Shown here in pieces: positions 40,059-49,084 of a DNA stretch of 64,000 nt. Within the stretch, counting starts at the first letter, position 1, and each line of letters begins with the position of its first letter. The notes below the pieces were generated by a model. The model made no database searches and was not told the DNA's origin. It was given only the letters and a program-made list of their open reading frames with translations. The DNA lies in assembly GCA_934376955.1 (NCBI GenBank), contig CAKRPJ010000009.1, positions 1 through 64,000 of the forward strand, in the 5' to 3' direction. The translations under genes and the position numbers were made by a program. The DNA comes from CAKRPJ01 sp934376955 (GTDB lineage Bacteria; Bacillota; Clostridia; Lachnospirales; Lachnospiraceae).

Positions 40059-41348
40059 TCAATGTTTACGAAAAAGTGCCAGCGACAGTCTCCACAAAGG
40101 AAGGAGATAAAGAAAGAAGGCAAAAAAGATACTGGAAAGTGGGGCACCTGCCGAGGACAGCGGAGCGCCTCCGGCTATAGACCAGGGGATCAATGCCGCA
40201 ACGACCACCGCGGAGTCTTCAAGGTCGATCGCAAAATTCTCGAAATCCGGGTTCGTGCTTTCACAGAGCTGGTCTGTCAGCATGACGGCGAGGGTCTGAT
40301 TGCAGGCAACGGCCGCCGCCAGCATGGAGGCGAGGAGCGTTGCACCGTAGGCGGTGATCCTGTGGCTAAGCCTTTGGATGGACTCCTGCAGCTGATTTAA
40401 AAGACCTGTCTTTTTAAAGATACCGGAATAAGCGGAGGAAAGACATACAATGGCAGTTACCCGGAGCATGGAGGTGATCCCTCCGCCGTTTATCATGGCT
40501 GCGACAGCGGCTCGCTGGGAATGATATCCAAAAACGGATACGTTTACCAGCTGAGAAGGAGAAGCGCCCTGAAGAAAACAGCATACAGGGATGGCGGTGA
40601 GAATACTTGCCAGCATCGTAAGCCTCACATTGACTCTGGCGGCAGCCAGAAAAAGGATTACGGCTGCCGGGATCAGGGCGATCGGAGAAAGCTGAAATTC
40701 CTGACCGAAAAGCTGATAGAGGTCGATGGTGGTGTCCTCATGGGAGGTAAATATACCAATTATCAGATACAGCAGGCAGGTCATTGTAAACGGAATGACG
40801 GCAGTTCTGAACATGCGCCGGATATTACTAAAAATATCGGTTTGGGTCAGCTCTGCCACTAAAAGCGCACTCGTGGAAACAGGAGAGCAGCGATCACCGA
40901 AAAAGACTCCGGATAAAACAGCGCCTCCCACCAGAAGTATGGGAATGTTCATGGCTGCCGCCATCGTGGTACAGATCACACCCATGGTAGCGGCTGTTCC
41001 GAAGGCAGTTCCCGTCAGAAAAGAAACGGCGCAATTTAAAAGAAAGGCCATCAGCAAAAACAGAGAAGGCTGAAACAGAGAGGCTGCATAGCATATAATG
41101 GCAGGGATCGTTCCGGCGTTTCGCCAGAGGGCGGTAAGGATCCCAATCAAAATAAATGTGATCAGGATATTTCGTGCCGTGCGGATCCCGTCCAGACACA
41201 TGACAGCCAGCTCTTTCGCGGAAAATCCTTTGCTTTTTCCGTACACAAGAAAGATAAAAAGCCCGATCGTCAGGGCATATAATATGGAGTATCCGGAGAA
41301 GACGCAGACAAGCAGGCAGATACAGAATAAAAGAATGGTGAACGACAT
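40059..41348 (-). CDS. NhaC-family Na+/H+ antiporter
   Basis: 429 residues with about eleven membrane helices. Motifs of the NhaC/MleN group are present: TGTAFGTAATMGVI, GAVLSGVFFGDRCSPVSTSA and the C-terminal VACNQTLAVMLTDQL. Members exchange Na+ for protons or couple to small organic acids such as malate/lactate; the ion partner cannot be told from sequence. Start ATG 41348 follows AAAGGAGG. Monocistronic, facing away from the dcw cluster. Confidence 0.88.
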   Translation of the reverse strand: MSFTILLFCICLLVCVFSGYSILYALTIGLFIFLVYGKSKGFSAKELAVMCLDGIRTARNILITFILIGILTALWRNAGTIPAIICYAASLFQPSLFLLMAFLLNCAVSFLTGTAFGTAATMGVICTTMAAAMNIPILLVGGAVLSGVFFGDRCSPVSTSALLVAELTQTDIFSNIRRMFRTAVIPFTMTCLLYLIIGIFTSHEDTTIDLYQLFGQEFQLSPIALIPAAVILFLAAARVNVRLTMLASILTAIPVCCFLQGASPSQLVNVSVFGYHSQRAAVAAMINGGGITSMLRVTAIVCLSSAYSGIFKKTGLLNQLQESIQRLSHRITAYGATLLASMLAAAVACNQTLAVMLTDQLCESTNPDFENFAIDLEDSAVVVAALIPWSIAGGAPLSSAGAPLSSIFFAFFLYLLPLWRLSLALFRKH

Positions 41349-41471
41349 TGGGACATTGCCTCCTTTGGTGCAATTAATATAAGGAAAGGATATCACAGGT
41401 GCAGATGCTTGTAAAGCAGACATCATAATGAATCATATAGATGATTATAGAAAGAAAAGAGGAATTTTCCC

Positions 41472-41500
41472 TTGATATTTTACTCTGAATGTAATAAGAT
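41472..41500 (+). promoter_or_regulatory. dcw cluster (mraZ) promoter
   Basis: TTGATA (41472-41477), 17-base spacer, TAAGAT (41495-41500). Directly upstream of the MraZ repeats. Confidence 0.75.
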
Positions 41501-41504
41501 TAAG

Positions 41505-41550
41505 GTGGAAGTGGAGCAAAATGGGGCAAAGTGGTAAAAAGTGGAGTAAA
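41505..41550 (+). promoter_or_regulatory. MraZ operator: direct repeats with 10-bp period
   Basis: GTGGAGCAAA, ATGGGGCAAA, GTGGTAAAAA and GTGGAGTAAA stand in a row at 41511-41550, with an extra GTGG at 41505. Tandem (T/G)GGN or AAAGTG boxes at about 10-bp spacing are the known MraZ binding pattern. Lying just after the -10 box, bound MraZ should repress the cluster. Confidence 0.8.
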
Positions 41551-41589
41551 ATCAGCTTACCATGGAGCCTGATAGGACAGGAGTAGAGA

Positions 41590-42015
41590 ATGTTCATCGG
41601 AGAGTACAGCCATATAATCGATGCTAAAGGCCGTCTGATCGTGCCTTCCAAGTTCCGTGAACAGCTGGGCGACGAGTTCGTTGTGACAAAGGGACTGGAT
41701 GGGTGTCTTTTTGTGTACGAAAATTCCGAGTGGAGCTCCTTTGAAGAAAAGCTTCATGCACTTCCGCTTACAAATGCCAATGCCAGAAAATTTACGAGAT
41801 TCTTTCTGGCCGGAGCCTGTGCCTGCGAAGTGGACAGGCAGGGGCGTATTCTGCTCCCCGCAGTATTACGAGAATTTGCCCATCTGGAAAAGGATGTGGT
41901 GCTGGTGGGAGTCGGAAGCCGGATCGAGATCTGGGATAAGGCCCTGTGGGCAGAAAAGAATGTCTATGATGATATGGAAGAAATCGCAGAGAATATGGAA
42001 GGGCTTGGTATATGA
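41590..42015 (+). CDS. mraZ: Transcriptional regulator MraZ
   Basis: 141 residues, AbrB-like double SpoVT fold that forms a ring-shaped oligomer. Motifs: FIGEYSHIIDAKGRLIVPSKFR at the start and CEVDRQGRILLPAVLREFA in the second repeat, with the DxxGR core in both. Binds its operator at 41505-41550 and represses the division and cell wall cluster. Overlaps rsmH by four bases (ATGA). Confidence 0.96.
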   Translation: MFIGEYSHIIDAKGRLIVPSKFREQLGDEFVVTKGLDGCLFVYENSEWSSFEEKLHALPLTNANARKFTRFFLAGACACEVDRQGRILLPAVLREFAHLEKDVVLVGVGSRIEIWDKALWAEKNVYDDMEEIAENMEGLGI

Positions 42016-42947
42016 TATTTGAACACAAATCAGTCCTCCTCTATGAAACCGTGGACAGCCTGAATATCAGACCGGACGGGATCTATGTGGATGGAACCTT
42101 AGGCGGAGGCGGACATGCCTTTGAGGTATTAAAAAGACTGGGGCCGGAGGGAAGACTGATCGGGATCGATCAGGATGCTGACGCGATCCGTGCAGCTACT
42201 GAACGTCTGGAACAATTTAAAGATAAGGTTACGATTGTCCGGAGCAATTACCGGAATATCCGCGAAGTCTTCTCGGAGCTTGGAATCGAGAAGGTGGACG
42301 GGATCTATCTGGATCTCGGCGTATCCTCGTACCAGCTGGATACGGCAGAGAGAGGGTTTACCTATCGTGAGAATGCACCGCTTGACATGCGGATGGACCA
42401 GAGAAATGAGAAAACGGCTGCGGATATTGTAAATGATTACAGTGAGATGGAGCTTTACCGGATCATCCGCGACTACGGAGAAGACCGGTTTGCAAAAAAC
42501 ATTGCAAAGCATATCGTTAAGGCAAGAGCAGTACAGAGAATCGAAACAACAGACCAGCTGGTAGAGATCATAAAGGCCGCAATTCCGGCCAAAATACGTG
42601 CAGAGGGCGGGCATCCTGCCAAGCGCACATTTCAGGCCATCAGGATCGAGCTGAATCATGAGCTGGAGGTGCTCAACGACTCCATCGACACCATGATCGA
42701 TCTTTTAAAGCCCGGCGGACGCCTCTCAATTATTACCTTCCATTCTCTTGAGGATCGGATCGTGAAGACAAGATTCCGCACAAATGAAAACCCGTGTATC
42801 TGCCCGCCGGATTTCCCGGTGTGTGTGTGCGGGAAAAAGAGCAAGGGACAGGTGATCACCAGAAAGCCTATTGTTCCCACGGATGACGAGCTGGAAGAAA
42901 ATAAGCGTTCCAAGAGCTCGAAGCTTCGAGTGTTTGAGCATGCATAA
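42012..42947 (+). CDS. rsmH: 16S rRNA (cytosine-1402-N4) methyltransferase
   Basis: SAM-dependent enzyme modifying C1402 of 16S rRNA. 311 residues with the SAM-binding DGTLGGGGHAFEVL, DLGVSSYQLDTAERGF, the FQAIRIELNHEL motif and ITFHSLEDRIVK. Full length for the family. Always found after mraZ in dcw clusters. Ends 26 bases before ftsL. Confidence 0.97.
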   Translation: MIFEHKSVLLYETVDSLNIRPDGIYVDGTLGGGGHAFEVLKRLGPEGRLIGIDQDADAIRAATERLEQFKDKVTIVRSNYRNIREVFSELGIEKVDGIYLDLGVSSYQLDTAERGFTYRENAPLDMRMDQRNEKTAADIVNDYSEMELYRIIRDYGEDRFAKNIAKHIVKARAVQRIETTDQLVEIIKAAIPAKIRAEGGHPAKRTFQAIRIELNHELEVLNDSIDTMIDLLKPGGRLSIITFHSLEDRIVKTRFRTNENPCICPPDFPVCVCGKKSKGQVITRKPIVPTDDELEENKRSKSSKLRVFEHA

Positions 42948-42973
42948 AATGCACGCAGAAAGGAAGTGATAGT

Positions 42974-43438
42974 ATGGCAGCAAAAAGCAGAAATAATATG
43001 GCAAAAGCAGAGTATGTGATCGGAACTGCGGCAGTAAAGCGTGAGCCACAGGTCCGTCAGGTAACCCATGACCGGAGCCATACTGTTACCGTAAGAAGAA
43101 ACAGAGAGAAAGCACTTTCGATGAATCCGCTGTTTGTGATCGCCCTTACGATCGCAGTGGTTTTCACCCTGTATCTGTGTACCGGATATCTGAAGCTTCA
43201 GTCTTCTCTTACCGCAAGACTTCACCGTATCGAGGCCTTAGAGGAATCCATCGAGCAGCTGAAGGCAGACAATGACGCTCTGGAGACAAAGATCAATACG
43301 TCCGTCGATCTGGATCATGTATACAAGGTCGCGACAGAAGAACTGGGAATGGTTTACGCAAATAAAAATCAGGTTCGGCTGTATAACAAGACGGAAAGCG
43401 AGTATGTCAGACAGTATGAAGATGTCCCGGAACGGTAA
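42974..43438 (+). CDS. ftsL: FtsL-like septum protein
   Basis: 154 residues: basic cytosolic N-terminus of about 45 residues, one membrane helix (NPLFVIALTIAVVFTLYLC), then a coiled coil (LEESIEQLKADNDALETKI), and a tail. This is the bitopic FtsL/DivIC layout; FtsL pairs with DivIC and FtsQ/DivIB to activate septal PBP and FtsW. Assignment rests on position between rsmH and the PBP gene as much as on sequence, since FtsL is poorly conserved. Confidence 0.85.
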   Translation: MAAKSRNNMAKAEYVIGTAAVKREPQVRQVTHDRSHTVTVRRNREKALSMNPLFVIALTIAVVFTLYLCTGYLKLQSSLTARLHRIEALEESIEQLKADNDALETKINTSVDLDHVYKVATEELGMVYANKNQVRLYNKTESEYVRQYEDVPER

Positions 43439-45542
43439 AAAAAAGAAAATATTTACGAAAGATATGCAAGGAAAGCTGGCGTTTGCGGTTCTCGTGATCA
43501 CGCTGGCTTTGTTTGCACTTGTGATAGTTTTATATAACCAGATAAAGGAAAAAAATGAGGAGTATACCCGTATTGTGCTGAAGCAGCACTCCTCCTACGA
43601 CAGCCGTACGCTGGCTTACCGGCGCGGAGATATCGTAGACAGGAACGGAACATACCTCGCCACCAGTGAACGGGTCTATAATCTGATTTTAGATCCAAAC
43701 CAGATCAGCAAGGATTCCGAAAAATATCTTGAACCGACGGTATCTGCCCTCTGCGAGGTCTTCGGCTACGACAGGCAGGAGGTTTTAAATGCCTTTAACT
43801 CAAATCCGGATTCCTATTATGTAAAATATGCGACTCAGCTTTCTGTCGAGGATAAAGAGGCTTTTGAGACAAAAAAAAGCGAAATGAACAAGCAGTATTC
43901 GGATGAAGGTAAAAAGCTCCGGGTGAAGGGAGTCTGGTTTGAGGAGGAATACCGCAGGTTTTATCCTTACGGCTCCTTAGCCTGCAATGTGGTCGGTTTT
44001 TCTTTTGATAAGGGAAAGCAGGGCAGCGGCGGCATTGAGCAGTATTATAACGATGATCTCATCGGTACGGATGGACGCGAATACGGCTATCTGGATAACG
44101 AATCCAATATGGAACGTGTGATAAAGCCGGCTGAAAACGGAAATACCATCGTTTCGACGATCGATGCAAATATCCAGAAGATCGCCGAAAAGTATATTGA
44201 TGAGTGGATGAACGGAATCGGAAGCCAAACGGCGGCAGTGCTCATTATGAACCCCAATAACGGAGAGATTCTTGCCATGGCCTCCAACCGTAAATTTGAT
44301 CTGAACGATCCGCGAAACTTAAATGTTATGTATTCGCAGGAGGAGATCGATTCCATGACGGAAGCGGAAAAGACAGATGCATGGAATAAAATGTGGAGAA
44401 ATTTCTGCATCAGCGACAGCTTTGAACCGGGTTCTCCCGCAAAGCCCCTGACGGTGGCCTCCTGTCTTGAGGAAGGCGTGATAAGCCCTCAGGAAACCTT
44501 CGTTTGTGACGGCGGACAGGATGTGGGCGGATACAGAATCAAATGTGTCAGCATCTATGGTCACGGGATCCTGAATGTGGAACAGTCTCTGATGAAATCC
44601 TGCAATGATGTAATGATGCAGATCTCCTCCAGACTGGGTATCCAGAAATTTATCAAATATCAGAAGCTGTTCGGCATGGGACAGAAGACCGGGATCGATC
44701 TTCCGGGTGAGGCAGATGCCTCCGCCCTTGTATTTAACGAGAATACGATGGGGCCGACAGACCTTGCATGTAACTCCTTCGGACAGACCTATAACTGCAC
44801 AATGATCCAGATGGCAGCAGCCCTGTCCTCTGTTATCAACGGCGGCTCCTATTATGAACCGCATGTGGTAAAACAGATCCTCAATGATCAGGGAGCTGTT
44901 GTGAAGAAGGTAGAGCCGAAGCTGGTAAGAGAGACTGTATCCCAGAGCACCAGTGACTTTATCTGCCATGCAATGTTTGAAACGGTCGATAACGAAGAAG
45001 GTACAGGTAAGGCCGGACGGGTCGCCGGATATAAGATAGGCGGAAAGACGGGTACTGCAGAGAAGCTGCCGCGTTCGGCGAAAAATTATCTTGTTTCCTT
45101 TGCGGGCTTCGCACCCGCAGACGATCCGCAGCTTTTAGCTTACGTCGTGCTGGATACTCCTAACCTTCCGGGAAAGGAGCAGGCACACAGTACGTTTGCA
45201 ACCGAGATCTTTCAGAAGATCATGGCAGAGGTCCTTCCGTATATGAACATTTTCCCGGATACCGATGTGACGGGCGGGGAGGATGAAAGCCTGACGGATC
45301 AGAGTGAGGGAATCAGCAACCAGAATCAGGGCGGACTGGATCCCGGCGAGGAAACAACTGAATCAACTGAATCGACAGAGGCTGCCACAGATGAAAGCGG
45401 GGAGACGGTTCCCCAGCAGGAGTATGACGAGGAGGAGATCCTCTATGATGATGGACTGGGACTTCCGGACAGCGTAGCGGGAGAAACCGCGCCGGAGGCC
45501 CAAAGCCTGCAGGATAACGAAAGTCAGACAGAAGCTCCATAA
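43404..45542 (+). CDS. Class B penicillin-binding protein (FtsI/SpoVD-like), first copy
   Basis: Septal D,D-transpeptidase. About 712 residues: short cytosolic part, membrane helix (FAVLVITLALFALVIVLY), dimerisation domain (RRGDIVDRNG), transpeptidase domain with SPAK (Ser344-Lys347), SCN (399-401) and KTG (548-550). The active-site segment reads EPGSPAKP instead of the common EPGSTFK. No PASTA domains; the C-terminal 110 residues are acidic and Thr/Glu-rich. Several starts overlap ftsL: ATG 43404 (GGAAAG upstream) is used, 43416 and 43422 are alternatives. One of two class B PBPs in the cluster. Confidence 0.93.
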   Translation: MSDSMKMSRNGKKKKIFTKDMQGKLAFAVLVITLALFALVIVLYNQIKEKNEEYTRIVLKQHSSYDSRTLAYRRGDIVDRNGTYLATSERVYNLILDPNQISKDSEKYLEPTVSALCEVFGYDRQEVLNAFNSNPDSYYVKYATQLSVEDKEAFETKKSEMNKQYSDEGKKLRVKGVWFEEEYRRFYPYGSLACNVVGFSFDKGKQGSGGIEQYYNDDLIGTDGREYGYLDNESNMERVIKPAENGNTIVSTIDANIQKIAEKYIDEWMNGIGSQTAAVLIMNPNNGEILAMASNRKFDLNDPRNLNVMYSQEEIDSMTEAEKTDAWNKMWRNFCISDSFEPGSPAKPLTVASCLEEGVISPQETFVCDGGQDVGGYRIKCVSIYGHGILNVEQSLMKSCNDVMMQISSRLGIQKFIKYQKLFGMGQKTGIDLPGEADASALVFNENTMGPTDLACNSFGQTYNCTMIQMAAALSSVINGGSYYEPHVVKQILNDQGAVVKKVEPKLVRETVSQSTSDFICHAMFETVDNEEGTGKAGRVAGYKIGGKTGTAEKLPRSAKNYLVSFAGFAPADDPQLLAYVVLDTPNLPGKEQAHSTFATEIFQKIMAEVLPYMNIFPDTDVTGGEDESLTDQSEGISNQNQGGLDPGEETTESTESTEAATDESGETVPQQEYDEEEILYDDGLGLPDSVAGETAPEAQSLQDNESQTEAP

Positions 45543-45562
45543 TATAGCAGAGGTGACTGAAA

Positions 45563-46237
45563 ATGGAAAGAAACATTGATATGCGGGAAGTTTCCGACGG
45601 AAAACTTTACGATCTGGAGGATATGGTGCGGGCAGACTGTGCGGGATGTGCAGGCTGCTCGGCCTGCTGTAAGGGGATGGGAAGCTCGATCGTGCTGGAT
45701 CCTCTTGATATGCACAGGCTGGTATCCGGTACAAAAACAGATGCAAAAACGCTCTTAGCCACTGTGCTGGAGTTTAATGTCGTGGACGGCGTCATTCTTC
45801 CCAATCTGAAAATGAAAGGCTCCGATGAAAGCTGTTCCTTTCTGGACGCGGAGGGACGGTGCCGGATCCATAGCTTCCGTCCGGGTATCTGCCGTATATT
45901 TCCTTTAGGAAGACTTTATGAAAACGGCAGCTTCCGATATTTTTTGCAGGTTCACGAATGTAAGAAGGAGAGCCGGGCAAAGGAAAAGGAAAAAAAATGG
46001 ATCCATACGCCGGAGGCGGCACGTTATGATGCCTATATATCAAAATGGCATTATTTTTTAAAGGAGCTTTGCCGGGTGATAAAAGAAGAAAGTGACGAAC
46101 AGGCGGCAAAAAATGCCAGTATGTATGTCCTGACTATATTTTACCTTACTCCTTTTGATCCGGACAGAGAGTTCTATGGCCAGTTTGAAGCACGCCTTCA
46201 GGCAGCCTGTGACGGATTCGGCATCAGTAATTCATAA
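45563..46237 (+). CDS. YkgJ-type cysteine-cluster protein
   Basis: 224 residues with the family signature CAGCAGCSACCKGMG near the N-terminus, and DEAGRC-like SFLDAEGRCRIHSFRPGICRIFPLG in the middle, giving eight or more conserved cysteines for zinc or iron-sulfur binding. Function is unknown in general; some relatives assist metal-dependent maturation. Its place between two PBP genes of the dcw cluster is unusual. ATG 45563 follows AGAGGTGA. Confidence 0.85.
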   Translation: MERNIDMREVSDGKLYDLEDMVRADCAGCAGCSACCKGMGSSIVLDPLDMHRLVSGTKTDAKTLLATVLEFNVVDGVILPNLKMKGSDESCSFLDAEGRCRIHSFRPGICRIFPLGRLYENGSFRYFLQVHECKKESRAKEKEKKWIHTPEAARYDAYISKWHYFLKELCRVIKEESDEQAAKNASMYVLTIFYLTPFDPDREFYGQFEARLQAACDGFGISNS

Positions 46238-46291
46238 ATTACCGGAAATAAAATATAATGGATAACAAGATAAGCACATGGACGTGGTTAC

Positions 46292-48004
46292 ATGGGGCCC
46301 TATCTGACAAAGCACAGAAAAAAGATCCTTTTTACGGCGGCAGCCTCCTTCCTTATGGCAGCCGTTTTGATCGTGCATCTGGCCTACCTTATGATCTTCC
46401 GGTCAGAGCATTACAGCCGGATGGCGGATGACCTCCATGAAAGGGAGCGGACGATCAAGGCGGCAAGAGGCGAGATACAGGATCGGAACGGAACCGTGAT
46501 CGCTGCAAACAGGACGGTCTGTACCATATCGGTTATCCATAGCCAGCTAAAGGATCCGGACAATGTTGTGCGGATCCTTTGTAAGGAGCTTGATCTCCCG
46601 GAAAACAAGGTAAGAAAAAAAGTAGAAAAGCGATCCTCCCGCGAGATCATAAAAACAAATGTGGATAAGGCGGAGGGAGACCGGATCCGAAGCTATCGGC
46701 TTGCCGGGGTAAAGGTGGATGAGGATTATAAAAGATACTATCCCTATGGCAGTCTGGCTTCCCGGGTGCTGGGCTTTACGGGGGCAGATAATCAGGGGGT
46801 TATCGGTCTGGAGGTCATGTATGAAAAATACCTGAAGGGACAGGACGGAAAGCTCCTGACCCTTGCAGATGCCAGAGGGGTGGAGCTGTCAAACGCTGCG
46901 GAGGATCGGGTGGAGCCGGTGCCCGGAAATACCCTGACCGTGAGTCTGGATGTAAATATCCAGAAATATGCAGAGCAGGCGGCATATCAGGTAATGGAAA
47001 GAAAAGCGGCAAAGGCTGTTTCCATTATCATAATGGATCCTCAAAACGGAGAGATCTATGCGATGGTAAATGTACCTGAGTTTGATCTCAATGATCCGTT
47101 TGCCCTCCCGGAAAACTCGGCTTCTCTTAGCCCGAAGGAAAAGCAGGAATTGCTGAACCGGATGTGGAGAAACCGATGTATCAATGATACCTATGAGCCG
47201 GGTTCAACGTTTAAGATTGTCACAGCGGCGGCCGGTCTGGAGGCCGGTGTAGTATCACTGAATGACCACTTTAGCTGTCCGGGCTTTCGGATCGTTGAGG
47301 ATCGGCGGATCCGATGCCATAAGGCCGGCGGTCATGGAAGCGAGACATTTTTGCAGGGGACGATGAATTCCTGTAATCCGGTCTTTATCGATGTCGGGCA
47401 GCGGCTGGGAGTAGATGGCTTTATTCATTATTTTAAGCAATTTGGCCTTATGGAAAAGACAGGCATCGACCTTCCGGGCGAAGCCGTCACCATCATGCAC
47501 AGAAAAGAAGATATGGGGCTCGTTGAGCTGGCAACTGTCTCCTTTGGGCAGTCCTTTCAGATCACACCGATCCAGCTCATCACTACGGCTTCTTCTATTA
47601 TTAACGGAGGAAGGCGGATCACACCTCATCTGGGGATCCGAACGGTCAGCCGGGATGGAAAAAATGTGCATGGCTTCACTTATCCGGAAAAGGCAGGGAT
47701 CGTATCCGCTAAGACCGGTGAAACGATGCGCTACATTTTGGAACAGGTCGTGAGTGAGGGAAGCGGAAGACGTGCAAAGCTTCCGGAATACAGGATCGGA
47801 GGCAAGACAGCCACCTCGGAAAAGCTCCCGAGAAGCCTGAAAAAGTACATATCCTCCTTTATTGGCTTTGCCCCGGCAGATGATCCAAGGGTGATCGCTT
47901 TGATCACCATCGATGAGCCGGAAGGGGTCTACTACGGAGGAACGATCGCCGCTCCGGTGATCGCTGATATCTTCAAGACCATTCTTCCATATCTTGGAAT
48001 TTGA
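46292..48004 (+). CDS. Class B penicillin-binding protein, second copy, with KTA in place of KTG
   Basis: 570 residues: membrane helix (ILFTAAASFLMAAVLIVHLAYL), dimerisation domain with KAARGEIQDRNG, transpeptidase domain with EPGSTFK (Ser305-Lys308) and SCN (360-362). The third motif reads GGKTATSEK, so the glycine of KTG is alanine (residue 507). No PASTA domain and no tail. Resembles the first PBP over most of its length (both have PRS-K-Y-SF-GFAPADDP after motif three), so the pair arose by duplication. One may serve vegetative septation (FtsI) and one sporulation (SpoVD); which is which is inference. Confidence 0.92.
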   Translation: MGPYLTKHRKKILFTAAASFLMAAVLIVHLAYLMIFRSEHYSRMADDLHERERTIKAARGEIQDRNGTVIAANRTVCTISVIHSQLKDPDNVVRILCKELDLPENKVRKKVEKRSSREIIKTNVDKAEGDRIRSYRLAGVKVDEDYKRYYPYGSLASRVLGFTGADNQGVIGLEVMYEKYLKGQDGKLLTLADARGVELSNAAEDRVEPVPGNTLTVSLDVNIQKYAEQAAYQVMERKAAKAVSIIIMDPQNGEIYAMVNVPEFDLNDPFALPENSASLSPKEKQELLNRMWRNRCINDTYEPGSTFKIVTAAAGLEAGVVSLNDHFSCPGFRIVEDRRIRCHKAGGHGSETFLQGTMNSCNPVFIDVGQRLGVDGFIHYFKQFGLMEKTGIDLPGEAVTIMHRKEDMGLVELATVSFGQSFQITPIQLITTASSIINGGRRITPHLGIRTVSRDGKNVHGFTYPEKAGIVSAKTGETMRYILEQVVSEGSGRRAKLPEYRIGGKTATSEKLPRSLKKYISSFIGFAPADDPRVIALITIDEPEGVYYGGTIAAPVIADIFKTILPYLGI

Positions 48005-48105
48005 GGGAATGGTTTTTTAGTGAATGTTACGATTGATTAATTCTGCAAAAGGACGTATACTAATTTTGAATATTTGCCTGAATACATAAGAGATAGAGGT
48101 GCAGC

Positions 48106-49074
48106 ATGGTTAATGAAACAATACTGGCGGTGATCATCGCCTTCGCGATCAGTGCGGCGTTATGCCCTGTCGTGATCCCATTTTTACACAAATTGAAATT
48201 TGGCCAGCAGGTAAGGCAGGACGGCCCGCAGGCCCATCTGAAAAAGCAGGGGACTCCGACAATGGGCGGACTTGTGATCCTTTGCGGGATCGTTATCACA
48301 TCCCTGTTTTATATCAAGGACTATCCAAAGATCATCCCGGTGCTGTTTATGACAGTCGGATTTGGGATCATCGGATTTATGGACGATTATATCAAGATCG
48401 TAATGAAGCGTTCTGAGGGATTAAACCCGAAGCAGAAGCTTGTCGGACAGATCGTGATCACCGGAATCTTTGCCTATTATCTTATGACCTCCGGTGAGGT
48501 CGGAACCACCATGCTGATCCCGTTTACCGGCGGCTTTGAACATGGATATTATCTGGATCTGGGATGGCTTTCCGTTCCGGCTCTGTTTTTTATCGTTCTC
48601 GGAACCGATAACGGGGTGAATTTCACGGATGGACTGGACGGACTTTGTACCAGCGTTACGATCCTTGTGGCCACATTTTTTACCGTTGTGGCTCTTGGAG
48701 AAAAAAGCGGTATCAGCCCGATAACCGGAGCTGTTGTAGGAAGTCTTCTTGGCTTTTTGCTGTTTAATGTATACCCGGCTAAAGTATTTATGGGAGATAC
48801 AGGCTCCCTTGCACTTGGCGGCTTTGTGGCTTCCAGTGCATATATGATGCAGATGCCGATCTTTATCGCGATCGTCGGTCTGATCTATCTGGTCGAGGTA
48901 TTATCGGTTATTATTCAGGTAACCTATTTTAAAAAGACCGGAGGAAAAAGGATCTTTAAGATGGCTCCGATCCACCATCATTTTGAGCTTTGCGGATGGT
49001 CGGAAACAAGAGTTGTCGCTGTCTTTTCGATTACTACGGCAATCCTTTGTCTGATTGCTTACTTAGGATTATAG
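48106..49074 (+). CDS. mraY: Phospho-N-acetylmuramoyl-pentapeptide transferase
   Basis: Membrane enzyme making lipid I from UDP-MurNAc-pentapeptide and undecaprenyl phosphate. 322 residues, ten membrane helices, with QGTPTMGG-type KKQGTPTMGGL, FMDDYIK (Asp pair for Mg), NFTDGLDGL, GDTGSLALG and the HHHFE-type APIHHHFEL. All catalytic residues are present. GAGGTGCAGC precedes ATG 48106. Confidence 0.97.
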   Translation: MVNETILAVIIAFAISAALCPVVIPFLHKLKFGQQVRQDGPQAHLKKQGTPTMGGLVILCGIVITSLFYIKDYPKIIPVLFMTVGFGIIGFMDDYIKIVMKRSEGLNPKQKLVGQIVITGIFAYYLMTSGEVGTTMLIPFTGGFEHGYYLDLGWLSVPALFFIVLGTDNGVNFTDGLDGLCTSVTILVATFFTVVALGEKSGISPITGAVVGSLLGFLLFNVYPAKVFMGDTGSLALGGFVASSAYMMQMPIFIAIVGLIYLVEVLSVIIQVTYFKKTGGKRIFKMAPIHHHFELCGWSETRVVAVFSITTAILCLIAYLGL

Positions 49075-49084
49075 GAGGAGAAAC

